Assembly (NCBI GenBank): GCA_030491005.1
Contig: JAKZMJ010000015.1
Location: 372,001-436,000 of the forward strand
Direction of reading: 5' to 3'
DNA: 64,000 bases
Source of the DNA: Sulfurospirillum sp.
GTDB taxonomy: Bacteria; Campylobacterota; Campylobacteria; Campylobacterales; Arcobacteraceae
Shown in pieces: positions 53,861 through 63,067 of the stretch. The notes beneath the pieces are model-generated. The model saw only the letters and a program-made list of their open reading frames with translations. It searched no databases and was not told the DNA's origin. A program made the position numbers and the translations under genes. The first letter of the stretch is position 1; the number at the start of each line of letters is the position of its first letter.

Positions 53861-54103
53861 TTATAAAACATGCACTTCATACATATATTCATCATCAGAT
53901 AGACCATATTTTACTTCTCTAAAATAAACATTAAGATTATCATCTTCAAGAGATGTTACTAATTTCATCATATCTTTATGTGAGTTTTCTTTATCAAAAT
54001 AAAATATTTTTTCACCTTCTTTAGATAGTTTATCTTTTATATCTTCCAATTGAACTTTTTGTGGTTTATCTTTTAACTGTGTTCTTGCAAATAATAATTC
54101 CAT
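53861..54103 (-). CDS. HP0268-family protein
   Basis: An 80-residue protein of a Campylobacterota-specific family: MELLFARTQLKDKPQKVQLE, then EKIFYFDKENSHKDMMKLVT and DEYMYEVHVL. The pattern FYF-x(3)-N-x-HKDM closely matches H. pylori HP0268, reported as a Smr-like nicking nuclease/purine-specific ribonuclease. It precedes miaB by 18 bases as in Helicobacter. Whether nuclease activity is shared is not known. Confidence 0.8.
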   Translation of the reverse strand: MELLFARTQLKDKPQKVQLEDIKDKLSKEGEKIFYFDKENSHKDMMKLVTSLEDDNLNVYFREVKYGLSDDEYMYEVHVL

Positions 54104-54246
54104 ATACTAGACCTTTGTATTTTAAATGACTAATATTTTAACTAAGTATCTCTTTAATATGGATAAAAGAACTTTTTCAATAAAATACAAGTCTTACACA
54201 TTGATAATCAGCAAAATCACATTTCAATGTTAAAAAAAGGGTTAGA

Positions 54247-55410
54247 ATGGATAAAATTATAGATATCTTAGATTCTATTGCATACGAAAAAGGTCTAAAA
54301 ATAGAAGATGTTGAAAATGCTTTAAAAGAATCTTTAGTAAAAACTGCTGAAAAGATGGTAGATTATACTTTAATATTTGATGCAGAAATAGATAGAGTAA
54401 ATAAGAAATTAAAGTTATTTCAAAAAATTGAAGTTGTTAGTAAAGATGACAAACGCCTAGATGAAAATGCAGTTGATGAATATGATAATATTTTAAATAA
54501 AGAAAACTATATTATTTTAGAAGATGCACTAGAAATTTCAGATAATTTAGAAATTGGTGATTTTATGCACTATGATTTAGAGTTTGAAAATATGGGAAGA
54601 AATGCAGCTACGATATTGCATAATAATTTTGAATATAAATTGCAAAGATTTTTAGAAGGAAATCTTTTATCAAAGTATCAAAATAAAATTGGACACACTA
54701 TTAGTGGACGAGTTACAAGAATAGATAAAGATGATAATACTTTTGTCGAAATTGGAGAAGTTAAAGGTCTATTGCTTAGAAAAAATAGAATTAAAGGTGA
54801 ATATTTTAAAATAGGCGATACGGTAAAAGCAGTTGTAAGAACTGTGGGTATCAATAAAAACTATGGTTTAATAGTTGAGATATCAAGAACTTCGCCAAAA
54901 TTTTTAGAAAGCCTTTTAAGATTAGAAGTATTAGAATTAAAAGATGACATTTTAACTATTGAAGCTTGTGCTAGAATTCCTGGAAGTAGAGCTAAAATAG
55001 CAATGAGTTCAAGTGATATCAATGTAGATCCCATTGGTTCTGTTGTTGGAGTAAAAGGTGTTAGAATTACAGCTGTTTCCAAACAGTTAAATGGTGAAAA
55101 TATTGATTGTGTTGAATATTCACCAATTCCTGAGATGTTTATATCAAGAGCATTATCTCCTGCACTTATCTTAAGTGTAAAAGTTGAGCGACCAATACAA
55201 GGCAATGAAAGAGGAAAGGCTATAGTTACTATTAATTCTGATCAAAAATCAAAAGCAATTGGTAAGGCTGGTTTAAATATAAGACTAGCATCAATGCTAA
55301 CAAAATTTGATATTCAATTAGAAGAAGTTGATAGCCCAAGTTTAGATGCAAACGGAGAAGTTATAGAAAAACAAACTGACACTGCAAGTTTGGAAGCTTT
55401 ATTTAAATAA
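54247..55410 (+). CDS. nusA: Transcription termination/antitermination factor NusA
   Basis: A 387-residue protein with an N-terminal RNA-polymerase-binding domain, an S1 domain (GHTISGRVTRIDKDDNTFVE) and two KH domains (DPIGSVVGVKGVRITAVSKQ and SKAIGKAGLNIRLASMLT). It lacks the C-terminal acidic repeats of E. coli NusA, as expected for this phylum. GGGTTAGA precedes the ATG. It is the first gene of nusA-cysS-MET8-like-Crp/Fnr. Confidence 0.96.
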   Translation: MDKIIDILDSIAYEKGLKIEDVENALKESLVKTAEKMVDYTLIFDAEIDRVNKKLKLFQKIEVVSKDDKRLDENAVDEYDNILNKENYIILEDALEISDNLEIGDFMHYDLEFENMGRNAATILHNNFEYKLQRFLEGNLLSKYQNKIGHTISGRVTRIDKDDNTFVEIGEVKGLLLRKNRIKGEYFKIGDTVKAVVRTVGINKNYGLIVEISRTSPKFLESLLRLEVLELKDDILTIEACARIPGSRAKIAMSSSDINVDPIGSVVGVKGVRITAVSKQLNGENIDCVEYSPIPEMFISRALSPALILSVKVERPIQGNERGKAIVTINSDQKSKAIGKAGLNIRLASMLTKFDIQLEEVDSPSLDANGEVIEKQTDTASLEALFK

Positions 55411-56808
55411 ATGATACAAATATATGATTCAGTTTGTAAACATAAAATAAAATTTGAAGAAATTTGTAAACAAAAAGTCAAAATATATATATGTGGACCA
55501 ACTGTTTATGATTCTTCACATTTAGGTCATGCAAGAAGTGCTATTGCATTTGATCTTCTTCATAGAATGTTCAAACAAAATAATTTTGAAGTAATCATAA
55601 GCAAAAATTTCACAGATATTGATGATAAAATCATCAAAAAAATGAATGAAAAAAATCTAAGCTTAGAAGAAATTACAAATAAATATATTAATGAATATAA
55701 AGATGATATGAAGAATTTGAATATTTTAGAAAACTCCTTAGAACCAAAAGCTACTGAAAATATAAGCATTATGCTTGATATGATAGACAAATTACTTGTA
55801 AAAGATATTGCATATATCATTGACGATGGTGTTTATTTTGATATATCAAAAGATGATAAATATGGCAGTATTTCTCATAAAGTGAATGAAGAAAATTCTA
55901 AATCAAGAATAGCAAATAATATACAAAAAAGAAATCAAGCTGATTTTGCCTTATGGAAATTTGAAAAAGCAAACGATACATCATATAAAGCAAGATTTGG
56001 AAAAGGTCGTCCAGGTTGGCATCTTGAATGCTCTGCTATGATTGATAAACACTTAGCATATAAGAATGAAGATTTTCAAATTGACATTCATTGTGGGGGT
56101 GCTGATTTATTATTTCCACATCACGAAAATGAAGCAGCACAAACTAGATGTTCAACAAAACAAAATCTAGCAAAATATTGGATGCATAATGGTTTTGTAC
56201 AAATAAATAATGAAAAAATGAGTAAGTCTTTAGGAAATTCATTTTTTTTAAAAGATATTTTAAAATCATATAAAGGAGAACTTATAAGATTTTATTTATT
56301 AAGCTCACATTATAGAAGTGATTTTAATTTTAGTGAAGAAGATTTGTTGTCTTCGAAAAAAAGATTAGATAGATTATATAGGCTAAAAAAAAGAGTTTAT
56401 TTGATATCTTCATCAAAAATAAATAAATTATTTTTTAAAGATATAATGTCTTCTTTAAATGATGATTTAAATTCTCCTAAAGCACTTGGTATTTTAGATG
56501 AATTTATAACAAAATCAAATGAACTTTTAGATAAAGACAATAAGAACAAGAATGCTAAAAAAGAAATACTAGCATCTTGTGAATTTATAGAAGAGGTACT
56601 AGGTATCGGTTTTATGGATGCTTATGAATATTTTCAATATGGTATCAATGAAGATATGATTTTAGAAATTAAAAATCTAATTAGTAAAAGAAATGAAGCA
56701 AAAAGAAATAAAGATTTTTTAAAATCTGATGAAATAAGAGATGAGATTTCAAAGCTTGGAATTTCTATTATGGACACAATAGATGGTGTTGTGTGGGAAA
56801 AAGTATAA
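55411..56808 (+). CDS. cysS: Cysteinyl-tRNA synthetase
   Basis: A 465-residue class I synthetase: CGPTVYDSSHLGHARS (zinc Cys and HIGH), zinc-binding HLECSAM and HHENEAAQTRC, and KMSKSLGN (KMSKS). It starts on the base after the nusA stop with no clear ribosome site of its own, so translation is probably coupled to nusA. Confidence 0.98.
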   Translation: MIQIYDSVCKHKIKFEEICKQKVKIYICGPTVYDSSHLGHARSAIAFDLLHRMFKQNNFEVIISKNFTDIDDKIIKKMNEKNLSLEEITNKYINEYKDDMKNLNILENSLEPKATENISIMLDMIDKLLVKDIAYIIDDGVYFDISKDDKYGSISHKVNEENSKSRIANNIQKRNQADFALWKFEKANDTSYKARFGKGRPGWHLECSAMIDKHLAYKNEDFQIDIHCGGADLLFPHHENEAAQTRCSTKQNLAKYWMHNGFVQINNEKMSKSLGNSFFLKDILKSYKGELIRFYLLSSHYRSDFNFSEEDLLSSKKRLDRLYRLKKRVYLISSSKINKLFFKDIMSSLNDDLNSPKALGILDEFITKSNELLDKDNKNKNAKKEILASCEFIEEVLGIGFMDAYEYFQYGINEDMILEIKNLISKRNEAKRNKDFLKSDEIRDEISKLGISIMDTIDGVVWEKV

Positions 56809-56835
56809 TATTTTAAAATAATATTTGGAGTTGTG

Positions 56836-57432
56836 ATGTCATATTTTCCTTTATTTTTAAATTTTAATCATAAAAAAGTACTACTTATTGGTGCAGGAAA
56901 AATAGCTTATGAAAAATTAGTCCATTTGTTAGATTTCACAAAAGATATTACGATAATAGCAAAAACATTTAATAAAGATATTGAAAAACTAATAAAAATA
57001 AATCATTTAGAATATATACAAAAAGAATATAGCAATAATGATATAGAGCCTTATGATATAATTATAGTTGCTATTGATGATATCATTTTACAAAAAAGTA
57101 TATATATCGACTCTATGAAGTATAAATGTTTATGTAATTGTGTAGATCTACTTGAGTGTTGTGATTTTATTTTCCCTTCTTATATTAAAAAAGACAATTT
57201 AATTATAGCAATTTCTACATCAGGAACATCACCTGCTTTTGCAAAACACTTAAAACAATATTTAAACAATATCATTCCAAATTCGGTAGTTGCTTTTTTG
57301 AAAGAAATGAAAAATTTAAGAAAAACTTTACCAAAAGGTAAAGAAAGAATGTATTTTTTAAATAAAAAAGCTCAAAATTATATTAAAAAATGGGACAATA
57401 AAAGTAATAATAATGATAAATATATTAAGTAG
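56836..57432 (+). CDS. Precorrin-2 dehydrogenase/sirohydrochlorin ferrochelatase-like (MET8/CysG N-terminal)
   Basis: A 198-residue protein: YFPLFLNFNHKKVLLIGAGK starts the NAD-binding Rossmann fold, and FPSYIKKDNLIIAISTSGTS, then PAFAKHLKQYLNN is the CysG/MET8 core. It oxidises precorrin-2 and may insert iron to give siroheme. I use ATG 56836 with GGAG 5 bases before it. With the methyltransferase at 58097-58837 it completes a two-enzyme siroheme route. It lies just before a Crp/Fnr regulator. Confidence 0.85.
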   Translation: MSYFPLFLNFNHKKVLLIGAGKIAYEKLVHLLDFTKDITIIAKTFNKDIEKLIKINHLEYIQKEYSNNDIEPYDIIIVAIDDIILQKSIYIDSMKYKCLCNCVDLLECCDFIFPSYIKKDNLIIAISTSGTSPAFAKHLKQYLNNIIPNSVVAFLKEMKNLRKTLPKGKERMYFLNKKAQNYIKKWDNKSNNNDKYIK

Positions 57433-57438
57433 GAATAA

Positions 57439-58071
57439 ATGAAAGAAAAGTTAAAAAATATTTTTTTATTTAAAGATTTATGTGATGATATATTAGAAGA
57501 AATTGAAAGTTTTTCTAGTATTGTGCATTTAGAAAAGGGTAATATTCTTTTTTATGAAGGTGACGAAGCTAAAAATATATATTTTTTATATGAAGGAATT
57601 ATAAAACTATATAAGACATCATCTTCTAATAAAGAAATAATAATGAAATACTTTACTCCAAATGAATTAATAGCAGAAGTAGCAAACTATGAAAACATAC
57701 CATATCCTGCTAGTGCTGAAGCATTTACAAGTGCAAAAATAATAAAAATAAATTTTAAAAAATTAGAAAAAATTATTTTTTCTGATGTAAAGATATCTTA
57801 TCAAATTCAAAAATCACTAATTAAAAAAATCAGAACTTTAGAAAATGTAATATCTTCATATTTAGTATTAGATTCAAAAGAAAGAGTGGCTAAATATATT
57901 TATGAAAATAGTGAAGATTTTTTTCATACAAAACATATTTTAATTGCACAGATTTTAAATATGTCGCCAGAAACCTTATCAAGAATTTTAAGAGTTTTTA
58001 AAGATGAAGAAACAATTGATATGAAAAATAAAACTATTAATAAAGATGCTTTACGTAATAATTTTATTTAA
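57439..58071 (+). CDS. Crp/Fnr-family transcription regulator
   Basis: A 210-residue regulator: cyclic-nucleotide-binding-type beta barrel (about 10-120, GNILFYEGDEAKNIYFLYEG) and C-terminal winged HTH with recognition helix SPETLSRILRVFKDEETI. There is no FNR-type cysteine cluster. It follows the siroheme gene by 6 bases and lies beside the convergent methyltransferase gene, so regulation of tetrapyrrole or nitrogen-oxide metabolism is plausible (NssR or DNR-like) but unproven. Confidence 0.87.
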   Translation: MKEKLKNIFLFKDLCDDILEEIESFSSIVHLEKGNILFYEGDEAKNIYFLYEGIIKLYKTSSSNKEIIMKYFTPNELIAEVANYENIPYPASAEAFTSAKIIKINFKKLEKIIFSDVKISYQIQKSLIKKIRTLENVISSYLVLDSKERVAKYIYENSEDFFHTKHILIAQILNMSPETLSRILRVFKDEETIDMKNKTINKDALRNNFI

Positions 58072-58096
58072 TTTGGATTTTACTTAAGCGTCATTC

Positions 58097-58837
58097 TTAA
58101 ACGTTATTCTTAAACCATTGTATTTGTGCGTGTAAGTTTACAACTTCTCCTATTATTAACATTGAAGGACTTTCTAAGTTTTTAGATTTTTCTACTATAT
58201 TTTCTAAAGTACCTATGATAACTTTTTGTTGCATTGTGGTACCTTTTGATATAACAGCACAAGGGCAGTTCTTGTCTTTACCCAAAGAAATCAATTTATG
58301 GCTTATAAAAAGCAGATTATGATATGACATTAAAAAGATAATTGTCTCATCATTTAAAAAACTTTCCCATTCTTTTTTACTAATGTTATTATTTAACATC
58401 TTATGCCCTGTTACAATTCTAAGTGAGCTTGAAACTCCTCTATGCGTAACAGGAATACCTGCATAAGCTGGTACTGCAATAGCAGATGTAATACCTGGAA
58501 TAACTTCAAATTTTATACCTTTTTTAGCCAAATATATAGCTTCTTCAGCACCTCTTCCAAAGACAAAAGGATCTCCACCTTTTAATCTGACAATAGTTTT
58601 ATAAGTTAAAGATGCCTTATAAAGAATCTCATTTATTTCATCTTGAGGAATGATGTGCTTTCCATCTTCTTTTCCAACATAAATTTTTTTGACATTTTTC
58701 TTAGCAAGTTCTAGGATTTTAGGATTTGCTAATCTATCATATATGATAATATCAGCTTTTTTTATTATTCTTAATGCTTTTATTGTTAAAAGTTCTATAT
58801 CTCCAGGACCAGAGCCTGTTAAGTATACGGTAGCCAT
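58097..58837 (-). CDS. cobA: Uroporphyrinogen-III C-methyltransferase
   Basis: A 246-residue SAM-dependent enzyme: LTGSGPGDIELLTIKALRII, then TIVRLKGGDPFVFGRGAEEA and GIPVTHRGVSSSL. These are the SUMT signatures. It makes precorrin-2 for siroheme (or cobalamin/heme d1). It is convergent with the Crp/Fnr gene. Three 11-base direct repeats lie 18-50 bases upstream of its ATG. Confidence 0.95.
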   Translation of the reverse strand: MATVYLTGSGPGDIELLTIKALRIIKKADIIIYDRLANPKILELAKKNVKKIYVGKEDGKHIIPQDEINEILYKASLTYKTIVRLKGGDPFVFGRGAEEAIYLAKKGIKFEVIPGITSAIAVPAYAGIPVTHRGVSSSLRIVTGHKMLNNNISKKEWESFLNDETIIFLMSYHNLLFISHKLISLGKDKNCPCAVISKGTTMQQKVIIGTLENIVEKSKNLESPSMLIIGEVVNLHAQIQWFKNNV

Positions 58838-58854
58838 TGATTTTATTTTTCCTT

Positions 58855-58887
58855 ATTGTTACTAAATTGTTACTAAATTGTTACTAA
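58855..58887. repeat. Three tandem 11-base repeats upstream of cobA
   Basis: ATTGTTACTAA occurs three times in exact tandem (58855-58865, 58866-58876, 58877-58887), one DNA turn apart, within 50 bases of the cobA start on the minus strand. They could be operator half-sites or a length-variable tract. The rest of this 395-base space is AT-rich, contains no gene I can support and ends at the terminator near 59180. Confidence 0.7.
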
Positions 58888-59163
58888 ATATATTAAGATT
58901 TTAACTTTATTTCACTTGATTTAGTTTAAAGCAAACAATTACATTTGATATTCACTAATAAAATATAAACTAATCATAAAAATATACACAATTTTGCCCA
59001 TAGGTATAGCCTTGTTTTAAATACTTTCTAATATAATAATCTTATCTATATTCTTATATTATAAAGATACTTCTAGTGTATAATATATTTAAAAAAGATT
59101 ACAAAACAGCTGTTATTACAATAGATAGTCATTTATTAGGCGATAAAAGTATAAGTACTCTTA

Positions 59164-59192
59164 GAAAAAATAATAGGGAAAACCCTATTATT
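59164..59192 (-). terminator. Intrinsic terminator of the 911-residue lipoprotein gene
   Basis: A 10-bp perfect stem (59169-59178 with 59183-59192) with an AAAA loop and GGG/CCC inner end, followed on the minus strand by a run of seven T. It lies about 40 bases past the gene's stop. Strong and typical. Confidence 0.88.
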
Positions 59193-59232
59193 AAGTCTTA
59201 AATTTAATTTTAAACTAATGTGTTATTTTAGA

Positions 59233-61968
59233 TTAAAAATTTGTAGTTCCAAAACCCATAACTTGTAAACGAGCAGAACCACTTCTTACATTTTTACCTA
59301 CTTGTGCTTTTATTTTTGCTTGGTTTATTTTTAAAGTTTTATCTTCTGTATCTAAAAAATAACTTGATAAATCAAAAGTTTTACTAGCTGCCTTATTATT
59401 ATCATCAACTCCATTTATTACAGGAAGAACTGAAGCTGTAAGTATACTACCTTCAACACTGATTGTTACTTTAACTTGTACAGTAGACTCTAAAAAGTTT
59501 ATATTAACATTTTCATGAATAAGAACCATTTCAGAACTTCTAGGAATAAGTCTTTCATCAGCATTATTATTCCATGCATACATACTAATTTGCTTAGCTT
59601 TTATATTTATACCAAAAGATATACCTTTTCCACCCCCAACATTTTCCAAGGAAGCTTCAACTACACCTTTTGCAACATTAGACCTTGTACCACTACTTCC
59701 TTTTACTAATTGAACTATTGCACTTATTTCTTTTTTTGCCTTGCTAAAAGACACTCTTGCATCTGCTCTTGATCCTAAAGAATTGGCATGATATGCATTA
59801 ATTTTTATTTGTCCCTTAGATACATATGCATTATTACCATCAACTTGAAATTGGCTTTCATATTTATCATGCTCTTTTATATTTGTCCATTTATGTCCTA
59901 AAGCATAAAACTTTGAGTTTTTAGTTTTTAAGTGATTTATATGAGATTTTATTTTTTCTTTTATTGCATCTCTTGCTTTATCATTATACAAAGTATCAAT
60001 TAGAAATTTTTTTAAAGGTGATATTTCACCTTTCCATACAGCCAAAGAACCACTCTCTTTTTGAAATACTGTAAAAATAGTATGTTGAAATTCATCATCA
60101 AATGAAGCATTTGGTTTTAACATTAAAATGTCTTTCCCCCGTACATTTGTAATATTCCAAGTACCATTTATACTTCCATTAGATGATAATAACTTACCCT
60201 TTGTTTGTCCATTAGTACATTTTTCAAAAAAATACTTAGTATTACCTACTCCAAAATCATTTTTATTTTTATTTGTTCCACAATGATTAGCTTGTGTGAT
60301 TAAATCATCAAGTGTTGTAAATGAAGTATATTCATGCGAACCATCATTATATAGTTTATATGAATGGGTATTTGTATTTATAAATTTATATGAATATGAT
60401 ACAGCATCACTTGGCATACTTACATCTAAATTTAAATCTTTCATATGAATTGTTTTATTTGATATATCATTTTTTGATACAAGGATTAATTTACCATTAA
60501 CGTCAGATAAATATATTACATTGTTCTTATCAATAGTATAAGAAGATGTTGGAGTTTCTTCTTTCCATCCACTAGATGTTAAAATATAATACTGATAATT
60601 TATATTTTCTTTTTCCCAAGATTTATTTTTAAATTCATATACATAATCCATGATTAATTTTTTTTCTTTAAAATCAAGTTTTGAATATTGATATTTATTA
60701 TTATAGTTATAAAAATTAAAAAGTGTTAACTTCTCACTTGGAGCAAGACCTTTACTAGCACCTAAAACTTTTTCTCTTTCTTTTTCTTCCTTCTTCTTTG
60801 TATTTTGTTTTTCCTTATAGGTATCAATTGCCGTTTTTATTTCTTTAAACTCAGAATTAGTTTTAATTAATTCATCTATTATTTTAAATAAATTTTTTGC
60901 AGATACTATAGGCACAGTTGATTTTGCTAATTTAGTAGCTAAAGAACTTGCTCCTGAAACACCTAAAGATTTTAGTTTACTTTCTATTCCTAATTTTCTT
61001 ATTTCATCTTTTGATGTTGTAAATATTTTAGAATCTTTTTCAATTGCTACTATACTTTCATCATTTTCAATTTTTTCCACTTCTTTTTCAATCAAAGTAT
61101 TTATTTTATCTAATAAATCGCTTGTATCCTCATTTGCTACTTTTTGCATATTATCAAAAATTAAAGCTATATTAGAAGAAAGGGTTTTAAAGTTTGATTT
61201 TTTATCTTCTGGTGCTAGTGCATTAATAGTATTATCTACTAAAGCACTGACCCCTAGTTTTTTACTATCTTCGTTTTCAGCTTTTAAACCTTCAATTTTT
61301 GTAGCTATTGTATCTAAAACTTTTTCTAATTCTTCTTTATATGTAGTGCCGCTATTATTATTAGCATCTGCTAAGGCTTCAGATATTTTTTGAATTTGCA
61401 AGGCTACTTTATTTGCTTTTTTAGCATCAGTAGTACCTTTGTTTTCTATAAAGTCAATATTAGTATCTTCTATTCCTAATACTTTTTTTACAAGATTTTC
61501 TTTTGCTTTTATTAGTTTTTCAATTTCATCTTCACTTGCATTTGTTGTTAACTCTTTTGAAAGTATTTTTGAAACTAAAGTACTAATCGGTGTTATATTT
61601 ATCTTTTTACTTGAATCTTTAGGTGATTCTAGGATACCTTTAAATTCTTTTCCTGTATCAATATCAATTCCACCAGTTGATAATAAAGGAGCAATATTAT
61701 AGTTTTTATGATTTAAATGTTCTGCTTTACTTATAACTAGTTTATAATCTTTAGTCTTACTTGTAGTTGATGGCTCATCTATATCACAAGTTGAATTTAG
61801 ATTTAAATCTAAACAAATCTTTGCACCAAATATATACCCATCAATTGGTGTGATATCATATTCTTTAGTAATAGATTTTGTACTACTACCTCCACTTCCA
61901 CCACAAGCTACCAACAAAGCAACAAGTGATACAGACAAGACTGTGTTTTTTACAACATTTTTATACAT
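59233..61968 (-). CDS. Large surface-type lipoprotein, possibly phase-variable
   Basis: A 911-residue lipoprotein: signal peptide with lipobox LVAC (C22) followed by Gly/Ser. Residues about 38-75 hold DGYIFGAKICLDLNLNSTC, then DIDEPS, a calcium-loop-like surface module. Residues about 130-400 are charged helical sequence. The C-terminal 250 residues are beta-rich (VQLVKGSSGTRSNVAKGVVE, IKAQVGKNVRSGSARLQVMG). No enzyme motif is visible. Its 5' leader is an octanucleotide repeat tract. AAAAAGGA precedes the ATG. It is a plausible outer-surface adhesin or matrix protein, by inference. Confidence 0.75.
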   Translation of the reverse strand: MYKNVVKNTVLSVSLVALLVACGGSGGSSTKSITKEYDITPIDGYIFGAKICLDLNLNSTCDIDEPSTTSKTKDYKLVISKAEHLNHKNYNIAPLLSTGGIDIDTGKEFKGILESPKDSSKKINITPISTLVSKILSKELTTNASEDEIEKLIKAKENLVKKVLGIEDTNIDFIENKGTTDAKKANKVALQIQKISEALADANNNSGTTYKEELEKVLDTIATKIEGLKAENEDSKKLGVSALVDNTINALAPEDKKSNFKTLSSNIALIFDNMQKVANEDTSDLLDKINTLIEKEVEKIENDESIVAIEKDSKIFTTSKDEIRKLGIESKLKSLGVSGASSLATKLAKSTVPIVSAKNLFKIIDELIKTNSEFKEIKTAIDTYKEKQNTKKKEEKEREKVLGASKGLAPSEKLTLFNFYNYNNKYQYSKLDFKEKKLIMDYVYEFKNKSWEKENINYQYYILTSSGWKEETPTSSYTIDKNNVIYLSDVNGKLILVSKNDISNKTIHMKDLNLDVSMPSDAVSYSYKFINTNTHSYKLYNDGSHEYTSFTTLDDLITQANHCGTNKNKNDFGVGNTKYFFEKCTNGQTKGKLLSSNGSINGTWNITNVRGKDILMLKPNASFDDEFQHTIFTVFQKESGSLAVWKGEISPLKKFLIDTLYNDKARDAIKEKIKSHINHLKTKNSKFYALGHKWTNIKEHDKYESQFQVDGNNAYVSKGQIKINAYHANSLGSRADARVSFSKAKKEISAIVQLVKGSSGTRSNVAKGVVEASLENVGGGKGISFGINIKAKQISMYAWNNNADERLIPRSSEMVLIHENVNINFLESTVQVKVTISVEGSILTASVLPVINGVDDNNKAASKTFDLSSYFLDTEDKTLKINQAKIKAQVGKNVRSGSARLQVMGFGTTNF

Positions 61969-61981
61969 GAAAATCCTTTTT

Positions 61982-62027
61982 GATTATTTGATTATTTGAT
62001 TATTTGATTATTTGATTATTTGATTAT
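61982..62027. repeat. Octanucleotide tandem repeat in the lipoprotein 5' leader
   Basis: GATTATTT is repeated five times exactly and once partly. On the minus strand a TATAAT box (62028-62023) sits at the far edge of the tract and the ribosome site AAAGGA at the near edge, so the repeats form almost the whole leader. Loss or gain of units would change leader length in 8-base steps. Confidence 0.85.
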
Positions 62028-62141
62028 AACCAAATAACTATTAAACTTAAGTCATTTTAAAGCTAAGTTCTTTATTTATACTTGAAAAATAATTATGCCA
62101 TCTATAAATAAAAAATAGCAAAATTCTTAGTATATACTTTA

Positions 62142-62150
62142 TGATATAAT
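62142..62150 (+). promoter_or_regulatory. Extended -10 promoter of era
   Basis: TGATATAAT, a perfect extended -10 box, 22 bases upstream of the era ATG at 62172. The predicted start is near 62157; AAGG at 62162-62165 serves as ribosome site. Confidence 0.6.
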
Positions 62151-62171
62151 ACAATAAAAACAAGGTAACAA

Positions 62172-63053
62172 ATGAACAAATGTGGATATGTATCAGTTGT
62201 AGGTCGACCAAATGCAGGGAAAAGCTCACTATTAAATTGGCTTGTTGGTGAAAAAATTGCGATGGTTTCACACAAAGCAAATGCTACAAGAAAAAGATTA
62301 AATATTATAGTTATGAATGGTGATGATCAAATCATTTTTGTTGATACTCCTGGTTTACATGAGACTGAGAAGTTATTGAATAAATATATGTTAGAAGAAG
62401 CATTAAGGGCTATGGGTGATTGTGATTTAATTCTTTTTTTAGCTCCAGTTACAGATAGAATTATTTATTATGAAGATTTTTTAATCAAAAATAAGAAAAA
62501 TACAAAGCATATTTTATTATTAACCAAAATTGACAATGTAAATAATGAACAAGTTTTAGAAAAAATGAAAGAATATGAACAATATAATACAAAGTACGAA
62601 GCAATTATACCTGTATCTATTACAAAACAAACAAAACAAAGTGATATCTTAGATGTAGTTGTAAAGTATTTGCCTGTTCATCCTCATTTGTTTGATCCTG
62701 ATATTTTAACTACTGAACATTTAAGAAGTATTTTTAAAGAACTAATTAGAGAATCTATTTTTGAGAATATTTCAGATGAGATTCCTTATGAAACTGATGT
62801 TTTGATTAATAAAGTTGAAGAAAAAGAAAATATAGATGTCATAAGAGCTACGATAATTGTACAAAAGAGTACTCAAAAAGGTATGATAATTGGGAAAAAA
62901 GCTACTGCAATAAAACGAATAGGAAAAGATGCAAGACTTAAAATAGAAAAACTAACTGGTAAAAAATGTTATCTTGAATTATTTGTATCTATTAAAAAAG
63001 CTTGGACAAAAAACAAACAAGGTCTTAAAGATCTTGGCTACGATATAGATTAA
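62172..63053 (+). CDS. era: GTPase Era
   Basis: A 293-residue protein: GRPNAGKSSLLNWLVGEKIA (G1), DTPGLHE (G3), LTKIDN (G4) and a C-terminal KH domain (IGKKATAIKRIGKDARLKIE). It helps maturation of 16S rRNA and small-subunit assembly. It lies upstream of ovoA by 14 bases. Confidence 0.97.
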   Translation: MNKCGYVSVVGRPNAGKSSLLNWLVGEKIAMVSHKANATRKRLNIIVMNGDDQIIFVDTPGLHETEKLLNKYMLEEALRAMGDCDLILFLAPVTDRIIYYEDFLIKNKKNTKHILLLTKIDNVNNEQVLEKMKEYEQYNTKYEAIIPVSITKQTKQSDILDVVVKYLPVHPHLFDPDILTTEHLRSIFKELIRESIFENISDEIPYETDVLINKVEEKENIDVIRATIIVQKSTQKGMIIGKKATAIKRIGKDARLKIEKLTGKKCYLELFVSIKKAWTKNKQGLKDLGYDID

Positions 63054-63067
63054 ATTTAAGGTTAAGA

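Noticed and set aside
59076-59201. Plus-strand frame of 41 codons starting GTG (VYNIFKKDYKTAVITIDSHL) that looks protein-like
   Set aside because: There is no ribosome site, and its last third is formed by the terminator hairpin at 59169-59192. It may be a relic of a decayed gene, but nothing supports a function.
58838-59232. CRISPR array suggested by short repeats upstream of cobA
   Set aside because: The repeats are 11 bases in direct tandem with no spacers, and no cas genes are present.
61982-62027. CRISPR or iteron array at the octanucleotide tract
   Set aside because: Units are 8 bases with no spacers, and no replication gene is near; a simple sequence repeat explains it.
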